Below, piece after piece: positions 17,890-26,349 of a stretch of DNA of 64,000 bases. The DNA is from Sphingomonas guangdongensis (GTDB lineage Bacteria; Pseudomonadota; Alphaproteobacteria; Sphingomonadales; Sphingomonadaceae). The notes below the pieces were generated by a model that was given only the letters and a program-made list of their open reading frames with translations, was not told where the DNA came from and searched no databases. Numbering within the stretch: position 1 is the first letter of the stretch; the number at the start of each line of letters is the position of its first letter. Both the position numbers and the translations under genes were made by a program. The stretch covers positions 124,001 to 188,000 of the forward strand of contig NZ_OBMI01000002.1 of assembly GCF_900199185.1 (NCBI RefSeq). The letters run 5' to 3'.

Positions 17890-18159
17890 ATGTCGATTAC
17901 CGCTGAGCGCCGCCAGGAGCTCATCAAGGACCACGCCCGCAGCGAGGGCGACACCGGTTCCACCGAGGTCCAGGTCGCGATCCTGACCGAGCGCATCCGC
18001 AACCTGACGGAGCACTTCAAGGGCCACGCGAAGGACAACCACTCGCGGCGCGGCCTGCTGATGATGGTCAACAAGCGGCGCTCGCTGCTCGACTATCTCC
18101 GCAAGTCGGATGGCGACCGCTATCTGGCGCTGATCGCGAAACTCGGTCTTCGCAAATAA
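17890..18159 (+). CDS. rpsO: 30S ribosomal protein S15
   Basis: Primary 16S rRNA-binding protein that nucleates the platform of the 30S subunit and contacts 23S rRNA in bridge B4. 89 residues, the standard length. The signatures [35 protein letters not shown] and [12 protein letters not shown] are all present, ending LIAKLGLRK. It lies in the usual truB-rpsO-pnp order, followed by a strong terminator-like hairpin. Confidence 0.98.
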   Translation: MSITAERRQELIKDHARSEGDTGSTEVQVAILTERIRNLTEHFKGHAKDNHSRRGLLMMVNKRRSLLDYLRKSDGDRYLALIAKLGLRK

Positions 18160-18163
18160 CACT

Positions 18164-18187
18164 CAAGGGCGCCTTCGGGCGCCCTTG
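18164..18187 (+). terminator. Hairpin terminator after rpsO
   Basis: Perfect 10-bp stem CAAGGGCGCC (18164-18173), tetraloop TTCG, and GGCGCCCTTG (18178-18187), beginning 5 bases after the rpsO stop. The T content after it is modest (TCGTATT). It would separate or attenuate rpsO from pnp, which is also the site of RNase cleavage in model bacteria. Confidence 0.75.
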
Positions 18188-18308
18188 TCGTATTCGGGGT
18201 CGCGCAATTCGGCGTTGACCCCGCAGACGGACCATCCGTCGCATCAGGCTGCAAGGGCAGCCCTCAATGGCCCCCCACGCATTGGGCGCGGGGAGTGAAG
18301 GAAATAGA

Positions 18309-20678
18309 ATGTTCGACAAGAAGACTGTATCGATCGAGTGGGGCGGCAAGACGCTGACGCTCGAGACGGGCAAGGTTGCCCGCCAGGCCGACGGCGCGGT
18401 GATCGCGACGCTCGGCGAAACCGTGGTGCTGTGCGCGGTGACTGCCGCCCGCACCGTCAAGGAAGGGCAGGACTTCTTCCCGCTTACCGTCCACTACCAG
18501 GAGAAGTTCTCCGCGAGCGGCCGCATTCCCGGCGGCTTCTTCAAGCGCGAGCGCGGCGCGACGGAGAAGGAGACGCTGGTCTCCCGCCTCATCGACCGCC
18601 CGATCCGCCCGCTCTTCCCGGAGGGCTTCTACAACGAGATCAACGCGATCTGTCAGGTCCTGTCGTACGACGGCGAGAACGAGCCGGACATCCTGGCGAT
18701 GGTCGCGGCGTCGGCCGCGCTCACCATCTCGGGCGTGCCGTTCATGGGTCCGATCGGTGCGGCGCGCGTCGGCTACAAGGACGGCGAGTACCAGCTGAAT
18801 CCGACCGACGCGATGGTGGCCGAGGGTGATCTGGACCTGGTCGTCGCGGCGACCCAGGACGCGGTCATGATGGTCGAGTCCGAGGCCAAGGAGCTGACCG
18901 AGGAGGTCATGCTCGGCGCCGTGATGTTCGCGCACAAGGCGTCGCAGGACGTGATCGGCGCCATCATCAAGCTGGCCGAGCAGTCGGCCAAGGATCCGTG
19001 GGAGCTCGCCCCCGTTGCCGACAAGTCGGCGCAGATGAAGGCGCTGCGCGATGCGATCGGCAGCGACCTGCAGGCCGCCTACAAGATCACGTCAAAGGCC
19101 GACCGTCAGAACGCGGTCAACGCCGCCCGCGCCAAGGCGCGCGAGGCGTTCGCGGACCTGAAGGAAAGCGATCCCGCTCAGTACCTCGGCACGCTGAAGC
19201 TCGTGAAGAAGCTGGAGGCGGAGATCGTCCGCGGCCAGATCCTGAACGAGGGTGTCCGTATCGATGGCCGCGACACCAAGACGGTGCGCCCGATCGAGGC
19301 GGAAGTACACTTCCTGCCGCGCGCGCACGGTTCGGCGCTGTTCACCCGTGGTGAGACCCAGACGATCGCCACGACGACGCTGGGCACCCGCGACAGCGAG
19401 CAGATGATCGATGGGCTGACGGGCCTCAGCTATCAGCACTTCATGCTGCACTACAACTTCCCGCCCTATTCGGTGGGCGAGGTCGGCCGCTTCGGCGCGC
19501 CGGGCCGCCGCGAGGTGGGTCATGGGAAGCTTGCCTGGCGCGCGCTGCACCCGGTGCTGCCGACCAAGGAGGAGTTCCCCTACACCATCCGCGTCACCAG
19601 CGACATCACGGAGAGCAACGGCTCGTCCTCGATGGCGACGGTTTGCGGCGGGTCGCTCAGCATGATGGACGCGGGCGTGCCGCTGAAGCGTCCGGTGTCG
19701 GGCATCGCGATGGGCCTGATCCTGGAAGGCGACAAGTTCGCCGTCCTGTCCGACATCCTGGGTGACGAGGATCACCTGGGCGACATGGACTTCAAGGTGG
19801 CGGGCACGTCGGAGGGCATCACGTCGCTCCAGATGGACATCAAGATCGCCGGCATCACCGAGGAGATCATGAAGGTCGCGCTGGCACAGGCGCATGACGG
19901 CCGCGCGCACATCCTGGGCGAGATGGCGAAGGCGCTGGGCGAGACCCGCTCCGAACTGTCGGCGCACGCGCCGCGGATCGAGACCTTCTCCATCGACAAG
20001 TCCAAGATCCGCGAAGTGATCGGCACCGGCGGCAAGGTGATCCGCGAGATCGTCGCCACCACGGGCGCCAAGGTCGACATCGACGACGAAGGCGTGATCA
20101 AGGTGTCGTCGTCGGACCCGAAGCAGATCGAGGCCGCGGTGAACTGGATCAAGGGCCTGGTCGAGGAGGCCGAGGTCGGCAAGGTCTACACCGGCAAGGT
20201 CGTCAACCTGGTCGATTTCGGCGCGTTCGTGAACTTCATGGGCGGCAAGGACGGGCTGGTCCACGTCTCCGAGATCCGCAACGAGCGGGTCGAGAAGGTG
20301 TCGGACGTCCTTAGCGAAGGCCAGGAGGTCAAGGTCAAGGTCCTGGAGATCGATCCGCGCGGCAAGGTCCGCCTGTCGATGCGCGTCGTCGATCAGGAGA
20401 CCGGCGCCGAGCTGGAGGACACCCGTCCGGCGCGCGAGCCGCGCGAGAGCGGCGATCGTGGACCGCGCGGTGACCGCGGTCCCCGTCGCGACGGCGGCGG
20501 TGACCGTGGTCCGCGTGGCGAGGGTGGCGGTCGTGACCGCGGGCCCCGTCGCGATGGCGGCGGCGACCGTGGCCCGCGTTCGGGCGATCGCGGTCCTCGC
20601 CGCGAGCGCTCCGAGAGCAAGGACGACGGCCCCGAGCCCGAGTTCGCACCGGCGTTCCTGACCGGCGACAAGGATTGA
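18309..20678 (+). CDS. pnp: Polyribonucleotide nucleotidyltransferase (PNPase)
   Basis: 3'-5' phosphorolytic exoribonuclease of the RNA degradosome. 789 residues from the ATG at 18309, with AAGGA 6 bases upstream. Two RNase PH domains are seen (first with [17 protein letters not shown]; second with the core [17 protein letters not shown] and [20 protein letters not shown]), then KH ([15 protein letters not shown]) and S1 ([20 protein letters not shown]) domains. The last about 75 residues are an Arg-Gly-Asp-rich repetitive tail ([16 protein letters not shown]) that probably adds RNA or partner binding. Confidence 0.97.
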   Translation: MFDKKTVSIEWGGKTLTLETGKVARQADGAVIATLGETVVLCAVTAARTVKEGQDFFPLTVHYQEKFSASGRIPGGFFKRERGATEKETLVSRLIDRPIRPLFPEGFYNEINAICQVLSYDGENEPDILAMVAASAALTISGVPFMGPIGAARVGYKDGEYQLNPTDAMVAEGDLDLVVAATQDAVMMVESEAKELTEEVMLGAVMFAHKASQDVIGAIIKLAEQSAKDPWELAPVADKSAQMKALRDAIGSDLQAAYKITSKADRQNAVNAARAKAREAFADLKESDPAQYLGTLKLVKKLEAEIVRGQILNEGVRIDGRDTKTVRPIEAEVHFLPRAHGSALFTRGETQTIATTTLGTRDSEQMIDGLTGLSYQHFMLHYNFPPYSVGEVGRFGAPGRREVGHGKLAWRALHPVLPTKEEFPYTIRVTSDITESNGSSSMATVCGGSLSMMDAGVPLKRPVSGIAMGLILEGDKFAVLSDILGDEDHLGDMDFKVAGTSEGITSLQMDIKIAGITEEIMKVALAQAHDGRAHILGEMAKALGETRSELSAHAPRIETFSIDKSKIREVIGTGGKVIREIVATTGAKVDIDDEGVIKVSSSDPKQIEAAVNWIKGLVEEAEVGKVYTGKVVNLVDFGAFVNFMGGKDGLVHVSEIRNERVEKVSDVLSEGQEVKVKVLEIDPRGKVRLSMRVVDQETGAELEDTRPAREPRESGDRGPRGDRGPRRDGGGDRGPRGEGGGRDRGPRRDGGGDRGPRSGDRGPRRERSESKDDGPEPEFAPAFLTGDKD

Positions 20679-20704
20679 TCCTTGCAGCCTTGAGGGGTTG
20701 AAGA

Positions 20705-20734
20705 GGGGCCTGGCAGCGATGCCGGGCCCCTTTT
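20705..20734 (+). terminator. Rho-independent terminator after pnp
   Basis: GGGGCC-t-GGCA, loop GCGA, TGCC-g-GGCCCC (20705-20730), followed by TTTT (20731-20734). A strong stem with one internal mismatch and a U-tract, 26 bases after pnp, closing the truB-rpsO-pnp transcription unit. Confidence 0.85.
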
Positions 20735-20797
20735 CTGTGCGGATTAGGTGCTCGCGCGGACGCCAACGCTACTGGCAACCCGCCAATACCCTCTCCC

Positions 20798-20872
20798 GGT
20801 CACCCCGGCGAAGGCCGGGGTCCGGCTGCGATGCCGTTGCCACGGCGCGCTCCCTCACGCGCCGGGGTGACG
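20798..20872. repeat. REP pair (REPIN-like), 75 bp
   Basis: Inverted ends GGTCACCCCGGCGAAGGCCGG on the left and GCCGGGGTGACG on the right, with a short unrelated interior. Same GTCACCCCGG...CCGGGGTGAC ends as the elements at 9779, 24722 and 55053. It sits between the pnp terminator and the next gene. Confidence 0.65.
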
Positions 20873-20915
20873 CAGGTGGAACAAGGGCTTGCCCTCACGA
20901 CCCCGATCGGGTCCG

Positions 20916-21767
20916 ATGCCACGCATGCGCGCGCTCTTACCCCTGGTGGTCCTCGTAGCACCCGCCGCCGCCCAGCAGCCGCCGCAGGTCGGCGACCGCT
21001 ACGAGCTGATCCGCAGCTACACAACCGAGAGCCGCACTGGCGCCACCGGCCGGTCGAGCGCGCGAGGCAGCGACACGATCGAGGAGCGAGTGACCGCGGT
21101 CACGCCGGAGGGCGTCGAGCTTGTGTATGACCTGCCCGCCGGTGCCGATGCAGCGGCACGCGCGCGGACGTGGGAACTGCCGGCGCGGGTCCGGCGTGGT
21201 CGCAACGGCACGCTCACGCTGATGAACGCCGGCGAGCTGGAGCAGCGGCTTACCACGTGGCTGACCGCGGCGAAGATGGATCGGTCGATGTGCGGCAAGC
21301 TGATCTTTACCTGGAACGCGTTTCGAATCGAATGCGATCCGCAGTCGGTGCTGGCGGAGATCGCGAGCTACGATCCCGCCGACGCACTGCCGATTGATGG
21401 CACCGACTTCAGCGATCCCGATGCGCTCGCTCCCGTGCCGCTCGTGGCGCAGGCGGACGGCCGGAGCCTCGTCGCGACGCTCGCTCCCGACCCCGTCAAG
21501 GTGCGGCGCGCCCGCGCCGAGACGGACATGGCCGTCGCCGAAATCACGCAAGCGCCGATCAGCCTCGACGCCGCGCTTGCCGCGCACGCGCGCGATCAGG
21601 TGGCGGGAACGATCACCGTCACGCTGCAGCGCGGCGCAGGCGGGGCGATCACCCGCCGAACCCGCGTCGAAACGCTGACGATCACCGCCGCCGACGGCAC
21701 GGTCGAGCGCAGTAGCGGCACCCGCACGCGCGAGCGGCGCCCGCTGCCAGCGGAGCCGGCTGCGTGA
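20916..21767 (+). CDS. Exported protein of unknown function
   Basis: A 283-residue protein with a signal peptide (MRALLPLVVLVAPAAAQQPP). The mature part is beta-rich and Thr/Arg/Ala rich (GDRYELIRSYTTESRTG; GRNGTLTLMNAGE; AGTITVTLQRGAGGAITRRT), with a single central Cys pair (MCGKLIF ... RIECDPQ). I know no family for it. The start may be ATG 20916 or ATG 20925. Its stop overlaps the GTG start of the next gene by 4 bases (GTGA), so the two are co-translated and probably act in the same envelope process. Confidence 0.65.
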   Translation: MPRMRALLPLVVLVAPAAAQQPPQVGDRYELIRSYTTESRTGATGRSSARGSDTIEERVTAVTPEGVELVYDLPAGADAAARARTWELPARVRRGRNGTLTLMNAGELEQRLTTWLTAAKMDRSMCGKLIFTWNAFRIECDPQSVLAEIASYDPADALPIDGTDFSDPDALAPVPLVAQADGRSLVATLAPDPVKVRRARAETDMAVAEITQAPISLDAALAAHARDQVAGTITVTLQRGAGGAITRRTRVETLTITAADGTVERSSGTRTRERRPLPAEPAA

Positions 21768-22735
21768 GGACGCTGCTGCTCTTCATCCTCGCGGTCGCGA
21801 CGCCCGCCGCCGCGCAGACGCTGCCTGCCGGGCTCCAGTCGCGAGTCGCCGCCGTCGCTACAAGCGACCGGGGCGAGATCGGGGTCAGCGCGCTCGACCT
21901 CACCACCGGCGCGCGGCTGGCGGTGAAAGGGGACACGCGCTTTCCGATGGCAAGCGCGGTGAAGGTCGCGATCGCCGCGACCTATCTGGCCGGGGTGGAC
22001 GAGGGGCGCTGGCAGCTGTCTACCATGTACCCGCTCGACGAGGCGATGCGGGTGCGGTCTGACGGGATCACCGACACGCTGCCGCACGCGGGCGTGGCGC
22101 TGTCGGGCGCGAACCTGATCGAACTGTCGCTGACGGTCAGCGACAACACCGCGACCGACATGCTGCTGAAAGTGGTCGGCGGGCCGGCGGCGGTGACCAA
22201 GTGGCTGCAAGGGCAGGGGATCAGCGGCCAGCGCGTCGACCGGACGATCGCGCGGTTGCTGATCGACGCGAGCGGGCACACGCCCGATTCGGCACTCGCG
22301 GACGGGCCAGCGCTCGCGACCTTCATGCCGGTCGAGCCGTGGCGGACCGACGACGAGAAGTGGCCGGTCAGCGCCGCATTCGACGCCGACCCGCGTGACA
22401 GCTCGACGCCCGACGCGATGGTGGCACTGCTCGCGCGGCTGCACGACGGCAAGGCGCTGAAGCCTGCCTCCACCCGCTTCCTGTTCGACGTGCTCGCGCG
22501 GACGAAGACGGGGGCGAAGCGGGTCAAGGCGCTGCTGCCCGCGGGGACCAGATGGGCGCACAAGACGGGGACGCTGCCCGGCATCTCCAACGACGTCGGC
22601 GTGCTGACGTTGCCGAACGGGCATAAGGTGGCGGTTGCGGTGCTGTCGCACGGCATCGCCGATCCGGTCGCGCGCGACGCCAAGCTGGCGGAGATCGGGC
22701 GCATCCTGTTCGACGGCTTCCAGCTGCAGCGGTGA
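21764..22735 (+). CDS. Class A beta-lactamase-like serine hydrolase
   Basis: A 323-residue exported protein (signal MRTLLLFILAVATPAAAQT). The penicillin-interacting motifs are present: SxxK as SAVK in FPMASAVKVAIAATYL, SDN in LTVSDNTATDMLL, and KTG in WAHKTGTLPGISND. The region where class A enzymes carry the ExxLN deacylation motif with Glu166 reads RVDRTIARLLIDASG here, with no Glu at the expected distance of 36 residues after the SDN Ser, and the omega loop is extended. So it may be a peptidase, a slow hydrolase or a divergent beta-lactamase. Starts at GTG 21764, overlapping the previous stop. Confidence 0.85.
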   Translation: MRTLLLFILAVATPAAAQTLPAGLQSRVAAVATSDRGEIGVSALDLTTGARLAVKGDTRFPMASAVKVAIAATYLAGVDEGRWQLSTMYPLDEAMRVRSDGITDTLPHAGVALSGANLIELSLTVSDNTATDMLLKVVGGPAAVTKWLQGQGISGQRVDRTIARLLIDASGHTPDSALADGPALATFMPVEPWRTDDEKWPVSAAFDADPRDSSTPDAMVALLARLHDGKALKPASTRFLFDVLARTKTGAKRVKALLPAGTRWAHKTGTLPGISNDVGVLTLPNGHKVAVAVLSHGIADPVARDAKLAEIGRILFDGFQLQR

Positions 22736-22810
22736 GGGCGCGTCCGCGCGCCGCCAGTCCGGCGCGCTTGTTGCAGCATTGCGCGTCGAGTGCGAAATTA
22801 AGCGCCTGGC

Positions 22811-23452
22811 ATGAGGGAGGTTGAGGTGCTTGCGTCACCCCTGGCTTGGTTCCTGTTGATTGCCGCTCAGCAAGTTCCCGCCGTACCGGGCGGCTGCTCC
22901 GAGCCGGCCGACCAGCACGTTGGCGAGCCCGGCTGCTTTCTTACGACTGAAGTGCGGCTTGGGCCGGCATCGTCGACGCTCTACTGGCACATCATCCGCG
23001 CCGACAGCGAGGCGACGGCGCGAGCGCTGGCAAAGCGCGCCAGGTGGCAGGTGGTGGTGAAGGCGCACGGGCGCTGGTGGCTCTACGTTCTTTCCCCAGC
23101 CCGAACGGTGCCGGGAGTGTTCTCGCACCACGTTGCCGGCCCGTTCGTGCTCCCTGCCGGACCTTCATTCACGGCCCGTTTCATGGAGTCCTGGTTCCCG
23201 CCAGGCATGCGTACGCGGGTCCACAGCCACTCCGGACCAGAGGCCTTCTACGTTGTGGAGGGAGAGCAGTGCACCGAAACACCCAAAGAGCGGCGGCTCA
23301 TCCGGCCGGGTGAGAGCTACACGGTCGCCGGCGGCGCGCACCTGCAGGCGGCGCCGAAAGGCCGGCGGAGCCTCGTCCTGATCCTGGCGCCCGACGGGGA
23401 GCCATGGATGCGGCTGGCGAACGACTGGACCGGAAGCGACTTCTGCCGCTGA
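22811..23452 (+). CDS. Exported cupin-domain protein
   Basis: A 213-residue protein with a hydrophobic N-terminus (LASPLAWFLLIAAQQVPA) that suggests export. Residues about 125-190 form a cupin: RTRVHSHSGPEAFYVVEGEQ, then RRLIRPGESYTVAGGAHLQA, with the His-x-His, Glu and later His ligands for a metal. The N-terminal half has Cys residues (GGCSEPAD, PGCFLTT) and may be a separate domain. Substrate unknown; related cupins are isomerases, dioxygenases or binding proteins. Its stop is 9 bases before the converging class II aldolase stop. Confidence 0.75.
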   Translation: MREVEVLASPLAWFLLIAAQQVPAVPGGCSEPADQHVGEPGCFLTTEVRLGPASSTLYWHIIRADSEATARALAKRARWQVVVKAHGRWWLYVLSPARTVPGVFSHHVAGPFVLPAGPSFTARFMESWFPPGMRTRVHSHSGPEAFYVVEGEQCTETPKERRLIRPGESYTVAGGAHLQAAPKGRRSLVLILAPDGEPWMRLANDWTGSDFCR

Positions 23453-23461
23453 CACGAATCG

Positions 23462-24232
23462 CTACTCCCGATACCCCGCGTCCATCCGGTCGAGCTTGCG
23501 CAGCAGCGCCGGCCACGCGAGGCGCTGGGCGAGCAGCCCCATCCCCGCGGGGGCGGACTGGACCGCGACCTTCTCCGGCGTGCCCTCGGGCGGGGGCGTG
23601 AGCCCGTCGATCCCGGCGGCGAGCATCTTGACCTGCGCCTCGCACGCGCGCTCCAGAAAATAGAGGCGGACGAAGCAGGCCGCGACGCTGTTGCCCACCG
23701 TCAGCGTGCCGTGATTGCGCAGGATCATGGCGTTCTTCTGGCCCAGGTCTGCGACGAGGCGGTCGCGCTCCTCCAGGTCGGTCGCGATCCCCTCATAGTC
23801 GTGGTAGGCGACGTCGCCGCCCGCGATCATCGCCGTTTGCGTGTGCGGGAGCAGCCCGCACGCCATCGCCGACACGGCCTGCCCATCGGGCGTGTGGAGG
23901 TGCATGACCGCGTGCGCGTCCTCGCGCGCCATGTGGATCGCGGAGTGGATCACGAACCCCGCCGGGTTGACCGGGTGTGCGGTCGCGCCGACCGGGCGCC
24001 CATCGACGTCGATCTTGACCAGGCTCGACGCCGTGATCTCCTCGAACATCATGTCATAGGGATTGATGAGGAAATGGTGCTCGGGGCCCGGCACCCGGGC
24101 CGACAGGTGCGTGAAGATCAGGTCGTCCCAGCCGTACAGCGCCACCAGCCGGTATGCCGCGGCCAGGTTGACGCGAGTCTGCCACTCCTCAGCGGTCATT
24201 CCGGGCGCGGGCGCGCTCGCAAGCGTTGCCAT
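23462..24232 (-). CDS. Class II aldolase/adducin family protein
   Basis: A 256-residue enzyme of the zinc-dependent fuculose-1-phosphate aldolase/adducin superfamily. The metal ligands are visible as HLHTPDG (two His) and HGTLTV, and the fold continues with TRVNLAAAYRLVALYGWDD and FLINPYDMMFEEITASSLVK. It could be an aldolase or a decarboxylase or dehydratase; the substrate is not identified. The start ATG at 24232 is plausible (MATLASAPAPGMTAEEW), with a second Met 12 residues in. Stands alone on the minus strand. Confidence 0.87.
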   Translation of the reverse strand: MATLASAPAPGMTAEEWQTRVNLAAAYRLVALYGWDDLIFTHLSARVPGPEHHFLINPYDMMFEEITASSLVKIDVDGRPVGATAHPVNPAGFVIHSAIHMAREDAHAVMHLHTPDGQAVSAMACGLLPHTQTAMIAGGDVAYHDYEGIATDLEERDRLVADLGQKNAMILRNHGTLTVGNSVAACFVRLYFLERACEAQVKMLAAGIDGLTPPPEGTPEKVAVQSAPAGMGLLAQRLAWPALLRKLDRMDAGYRE

Positions 24233-24347
24233 GTGCCTCTCCTCTGTTTTGCCGGGAGGCTAGGGCGGGGGGCGAGTCGGCGCAAGCCGCGGAACTGCCG
24301 CGCCGCTCATCCGCTTGGGGTGGCGAAGCCATCACGGGAGATGCTGC

Positions 24348-24710
24348 ATGGAAGACGATCGGGTCTGGGCGTTCGAGGAGAGCCTGTGGACGGGCGACGC
24401 CGCCAACTACCACGAGAAGATGGATGACGAGTGCGTCGTGGTGGTGCCGCAGCCGCCCTATGTGATGACAGGCGAGCAGGCCAAGGACGCGGTGTCGGAC
24501 ACGCCGCGCTGGGAGTCGGCGGAGTTCTCGGACACGCAGATCATGCGCCCGCAAGAGGGACTGATCGTGATCGGCTATCACGTTGCCGCGAAGCGCTCCG
24601 ACGAGGCGTACGAGGCGCACTGCACCTCCGTCTACCGGCGACTGGAACATGAGGTGTGGCGCGTGGTGCAGCACCAGCAGACGCCGAAGCTGACGTCTGG
24701 CGGGGCATAA
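24348..24710 (+). CDS. NTF2/SnoaL-like protein (DUF4440 type)
   Basis: A 120-residue protein with the helix-then-sheet order of NTF2-like proteins: FEESLWTGDAANYHEKMDDE, CVVVVPQPPYVMTGEQAKDA, LIVIGYHVAAKRSDEAYEAH and CTSVYRRLEHEVWRVVQHQ. Such proteins are steroid-isomerase-like folds used for many small-molecule or stress functions. The ATG at 24348 has GGGAG upstream. Function unknown. It is followed by a REP pair. Confidence 0.75.
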   Translation: MEDDRVWAFEESLWTGDAANYHEKMDDECVVVVPQPPYVMTGEQAKDAVSDTPRWESAEFSDTQIMRPQEGLIVIGYHVAAKRSDEAYEAHCTSVYRRLEHEVWRVVQHQQTPKLTSGGA

Positions 24711-24721
24711 GTTCCCTCCTC

Positions 24722-24805
24722 CGTCACCCCGGCCCTGAGCCGGGGTCCCGCTTCTGCTGCTTGCGGATTGAGGAAGCGAGACCCCGGATCAAGTCCGAGG
24801 TGACG
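24722..24805. repeat. REP pair (REPIN-like), 84 bp
   Basis: Left CGTCACCCCGGCCCTGAGCC and right CGGATCAAGTCCGAGGTGACG are inverted copies; the palindrome extends inward (GGGTCCCGCTTC with GAAGCGAGACCCC). It lies downstream of the DUF4440 gene and before the tmRNA on the other strand. The same ends as 9779 and 55053, but a different interior. Confidence 0.75.
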
Positions 24806-24817
24806 AGCAGGGATACC

Positions 24818-24915
24818 GTCATGCCAGCGCAGGCTGGCATTTATGCCTCTATCGGTGGAAGGCTACGGCGCCCCAATCTGCGACAGAGATGGACCCCGGC
24901 CTTCGCCGGGGCGGC
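24818..24915. repeat. Mosaic repeat: CCAGC-type left, REP right
   Basis: The left piece CGTCATGCCAGCGCAGGCTG resembles the left end of the repeat at 59685, while the right piece GACCCCGGCCTTCGCCGGGG is a REP-type palindrome. About 55 bases of unique sequence lie between. It looks like two different repeat ends brought together. Confidence 0.45.
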
Positions 24916-24935
24916 GTCTCTGAGTAAGGAAAGGT

Positions 24936-24965
24936 CCGGGGGGTTCTGTTGCTCGGCCCCCCCGG
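24936..24965 (-). terminator. Candidate terminator of tmRNA
   Basis: Perfect 8-bp stem CCGGGGGG (24936-24943) and CCCCCCGG (24958-24965), loop 14. On the minus strand it is followed by ACCTTTCCTT, pyrimidine-rich. It lies where the 3' end of the tmRNA coding piece is expected. Confidence 0.5.
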
Positions 24966-24966
24966 C

Positions 24967-25274
24967 GGCCGCCGGTATCCGCTTCTGTTGCCCGGTGCGG
25001 TCCAACCGCGCTATTTTGGTGTAACGTCAGGCCGTTAGGCCCTCAGTTACGCCGCAATCGCGAGTGCTTCGTTATCGTTGGCACTTGTGTAATGGGCCGT
25101 TGCGGTGGTCCCATTCCGAGCGAAAGACAGCGCTTTTCAACACACGTCGATCCTGGTTCGGCCCCGTCAACATCCGCCGGCGAGGGCGGTTGATGGTGGA
25201 GCCGCCGGGTACTGCCCCCGGGTCCGCTGCATCTATTGCACGCAATCCTTTATCGCCATAGCCGGCGAACCGGC
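24967..25274 (-). ncRNA. ssrA: Permuted two-piece tmRNA (alpha_tmRNA)
   Basis: Rescues stalled ribosomes. Read on the minus strand, the acceptor piece comes first and ends ...CGGCTCCACCA (CCA encoded, 25194), with T-stem CCGGG and CCCGG. A spacer of 28 bases follows, then the coding piece starting GGGGCCGAACCAGGATCGAC (25165), close to the canonical tmRNA 5' end. GGGGCCG pairs with CGGCTCC as a 7-bp acceptor stem. The tag frame is at 25047-25082 and encodes ANDNEALAIAA followed by TAA. The permuted order is typical of alphaproteobacteria, where the intervening sequence is removed. The 5' and 3' limits are estimates from promoter and hairpin positions. Confidence 0.92.
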
Positions 25275-25280
25275 TTCTCA

Positions 25281-25310
25281 GACATAGGCACGCTTGCGGC
25301 GCTTTCCAAG
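25281..25310 (-). promoter_or_regulatory. Candidate tmRNA promoter
   Basis: On the minus strand, CTTGGA (25310-25305), an 18-base spacer, and TATGTC (25286-25281). Transcription would begin near 25274, just before the GCCGG-ttcg-CCGGC hairpin that opens the acceptor piece. Confidence 0.5.
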
Positions 25311-25361
25311 CGTCGAAACGCCTTCCCTCCGCCACAAAGCGGGTGCATGGGACCGCCATCC

Positions 25362-25793
25362 ATGTTGACTCAGCGTTCCCGCTATGCGCTCCGCGCGATG
25401 CTGTACCTGGCGACCCAGCCGCCGGGCGGTCCACCGGTGCCGATGAATCGCATCGCGACGGCGGTGCGCGTGCCCCGCAAGTTCCTGGAGCTGATCCTCG
25501 CCGACCTGCGCGAGGCGCAGTTCCTCCACTCGCACCGCGGCAAGGCGGGCGGGTACCTGCTGGCGCGGCCGGCGCACCTGATCTCGCTAGGTGAAATCAT
25601 CCGGGTCATCGAGGGACCGCTGGCGCTGGTGCCGTGCGTCAGCCGCACCGCCTACCGCCCGTGCGGCGACTGCCACGACGAGGCGACCTGCGCGATCCGC
25701 CACGCCATGGCGCGCGTCCGCGACGAGACCGCACGCATCCTCGACGGCACCAGCCTGGCCGATGCGACCGCGGAGGAACTCGCGGCGGCCTGA
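25362..25793 (+). CDS. Rrf2 family transcriptional regulator
   Basis: A 143-residue winged-helix regulator. The helix-turn-helix begins MLTQRSRYALRAMLYLA, the usual Rrf2 start, followed by RIATAVRVPRKFLELILADL and the wing GKAGGYLLARPAHLISLGEI. Three Cys residues near the C-terminus (CVSRTAYRPCGDCHDEATC has four) could hold an iron-sulfur cluster as in IscR, NsrR or RirA. Target genes unknown; it is divergent from the tmRNA and convergent with mscL. In-frame starts further upstream (ATG 25347) overlap the tmRNA promoter and are disfavoured. Confidence 0.9.
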   Translation: MLTQRSRYALRAMLYLATQPPGGPPVPMNRIATAVRVPRKFLELILADLREAQFLHSHRGKAGGYLLARPAHLISLGEIIRVIEGPLALVPCVSRTAYRPCGDCHDEATCAIRHAMARVRDETARILDGTSLADATAEELAAA

Positions 25794-25823
25794 CCGGCCT
25801 CGGCCAGGTGACGGCCAAGTAGA

Positions 25824-26255
25824 TTACGCCGTCTTCCCCGACCGAATCTCATCCCTGATTTCGCGCAGCAGCGTGATGTCGGCGGGCTCGACTGCCGCCG
25901 GCGCGTCGGGCTTCGGCAGGATGCGGCTGACGACGCGCAGCAGCAGGAAGATGATGAAGGCGACGATCACAAAATTCACCGCCTGGGTGATGAACTCGCC
26001 ATAGCCGAGCAGCGGGACGCCCGCCTTCTTGAGCGCGGCATAGTCGGATGACCCTTGCAGGTTCGCCGGTACGTCGCCCAGCACCAGGAAGTAGCTGGAG
26101 AAATCGAGCCCGCCGAAGATGCGGCCGATCACCGGCATCAGCACGTCCTCCGTCAGCGAGGTCACTATTTTTCCGAATGCCGCGCCGATGATCACCGCGA
26201 CCGCCAGGTCGAGCACGTTGCCGCGCATGATGAACGCCTTGAATTCATTGAGCAT
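25824..26255 (-). CDS. mscL: Large-conductance mechanosensitive channel MscL
   Basis: Emergency valve that opens on membrane tension after osmotic downshock; homopentamer in the inner membrane. 143 residues. Conserved sequences: MLNEFKAFIMRGNVLDLAVA (N-terminal helix and first span), GAAFGKIVTSLTEDVLMPVI, and the second span FITQAVNFVIVAFIIFLLLR, with a charged C-terminal helix (LLREIRDEIRSGKTA). The start ATG at 26255 has GGAGG 8 bases upstream; the frame is open further upstream without similarity. Confidence 0.96.
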   Translation of the reverse strand: MLNEFKAFIMRGNVLDLAVAVIIGAAFGKIVTSLTEDVLMPVIGRIFGGLDFSSYFLVLGDVPANLQGSSDYAALKKAGVPLLGYGEFITQAVNFVIVAFIIFLLLRVVSRILPKPDAPAAVEPADITLLREIRDEIRSGKTA

Positions 26256-26349
26256 CGCTCGCCCTCCCTGATGAGCGCGACAGAACGCCATTGTGCCCCC
26301 GGCCGCTGCGATTACATGATGTCGCCGCAAGGGTTGGAGGACAAGCCAG

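Noticed and set aside
20458..20661. Repetitive Gly/Arg frame at the end of pnp as a separate gene
   Set aside because: It is the repetitive tail of pnp read in another frame; the pnp frame is open through it.
25181..25260. A tRNA gene at the CCA-ending fold
   Set aside because: There is no anticodon arm; the fold is the acceptor piece of the permuted tmRNA, as the tag frame and 5' piece show.
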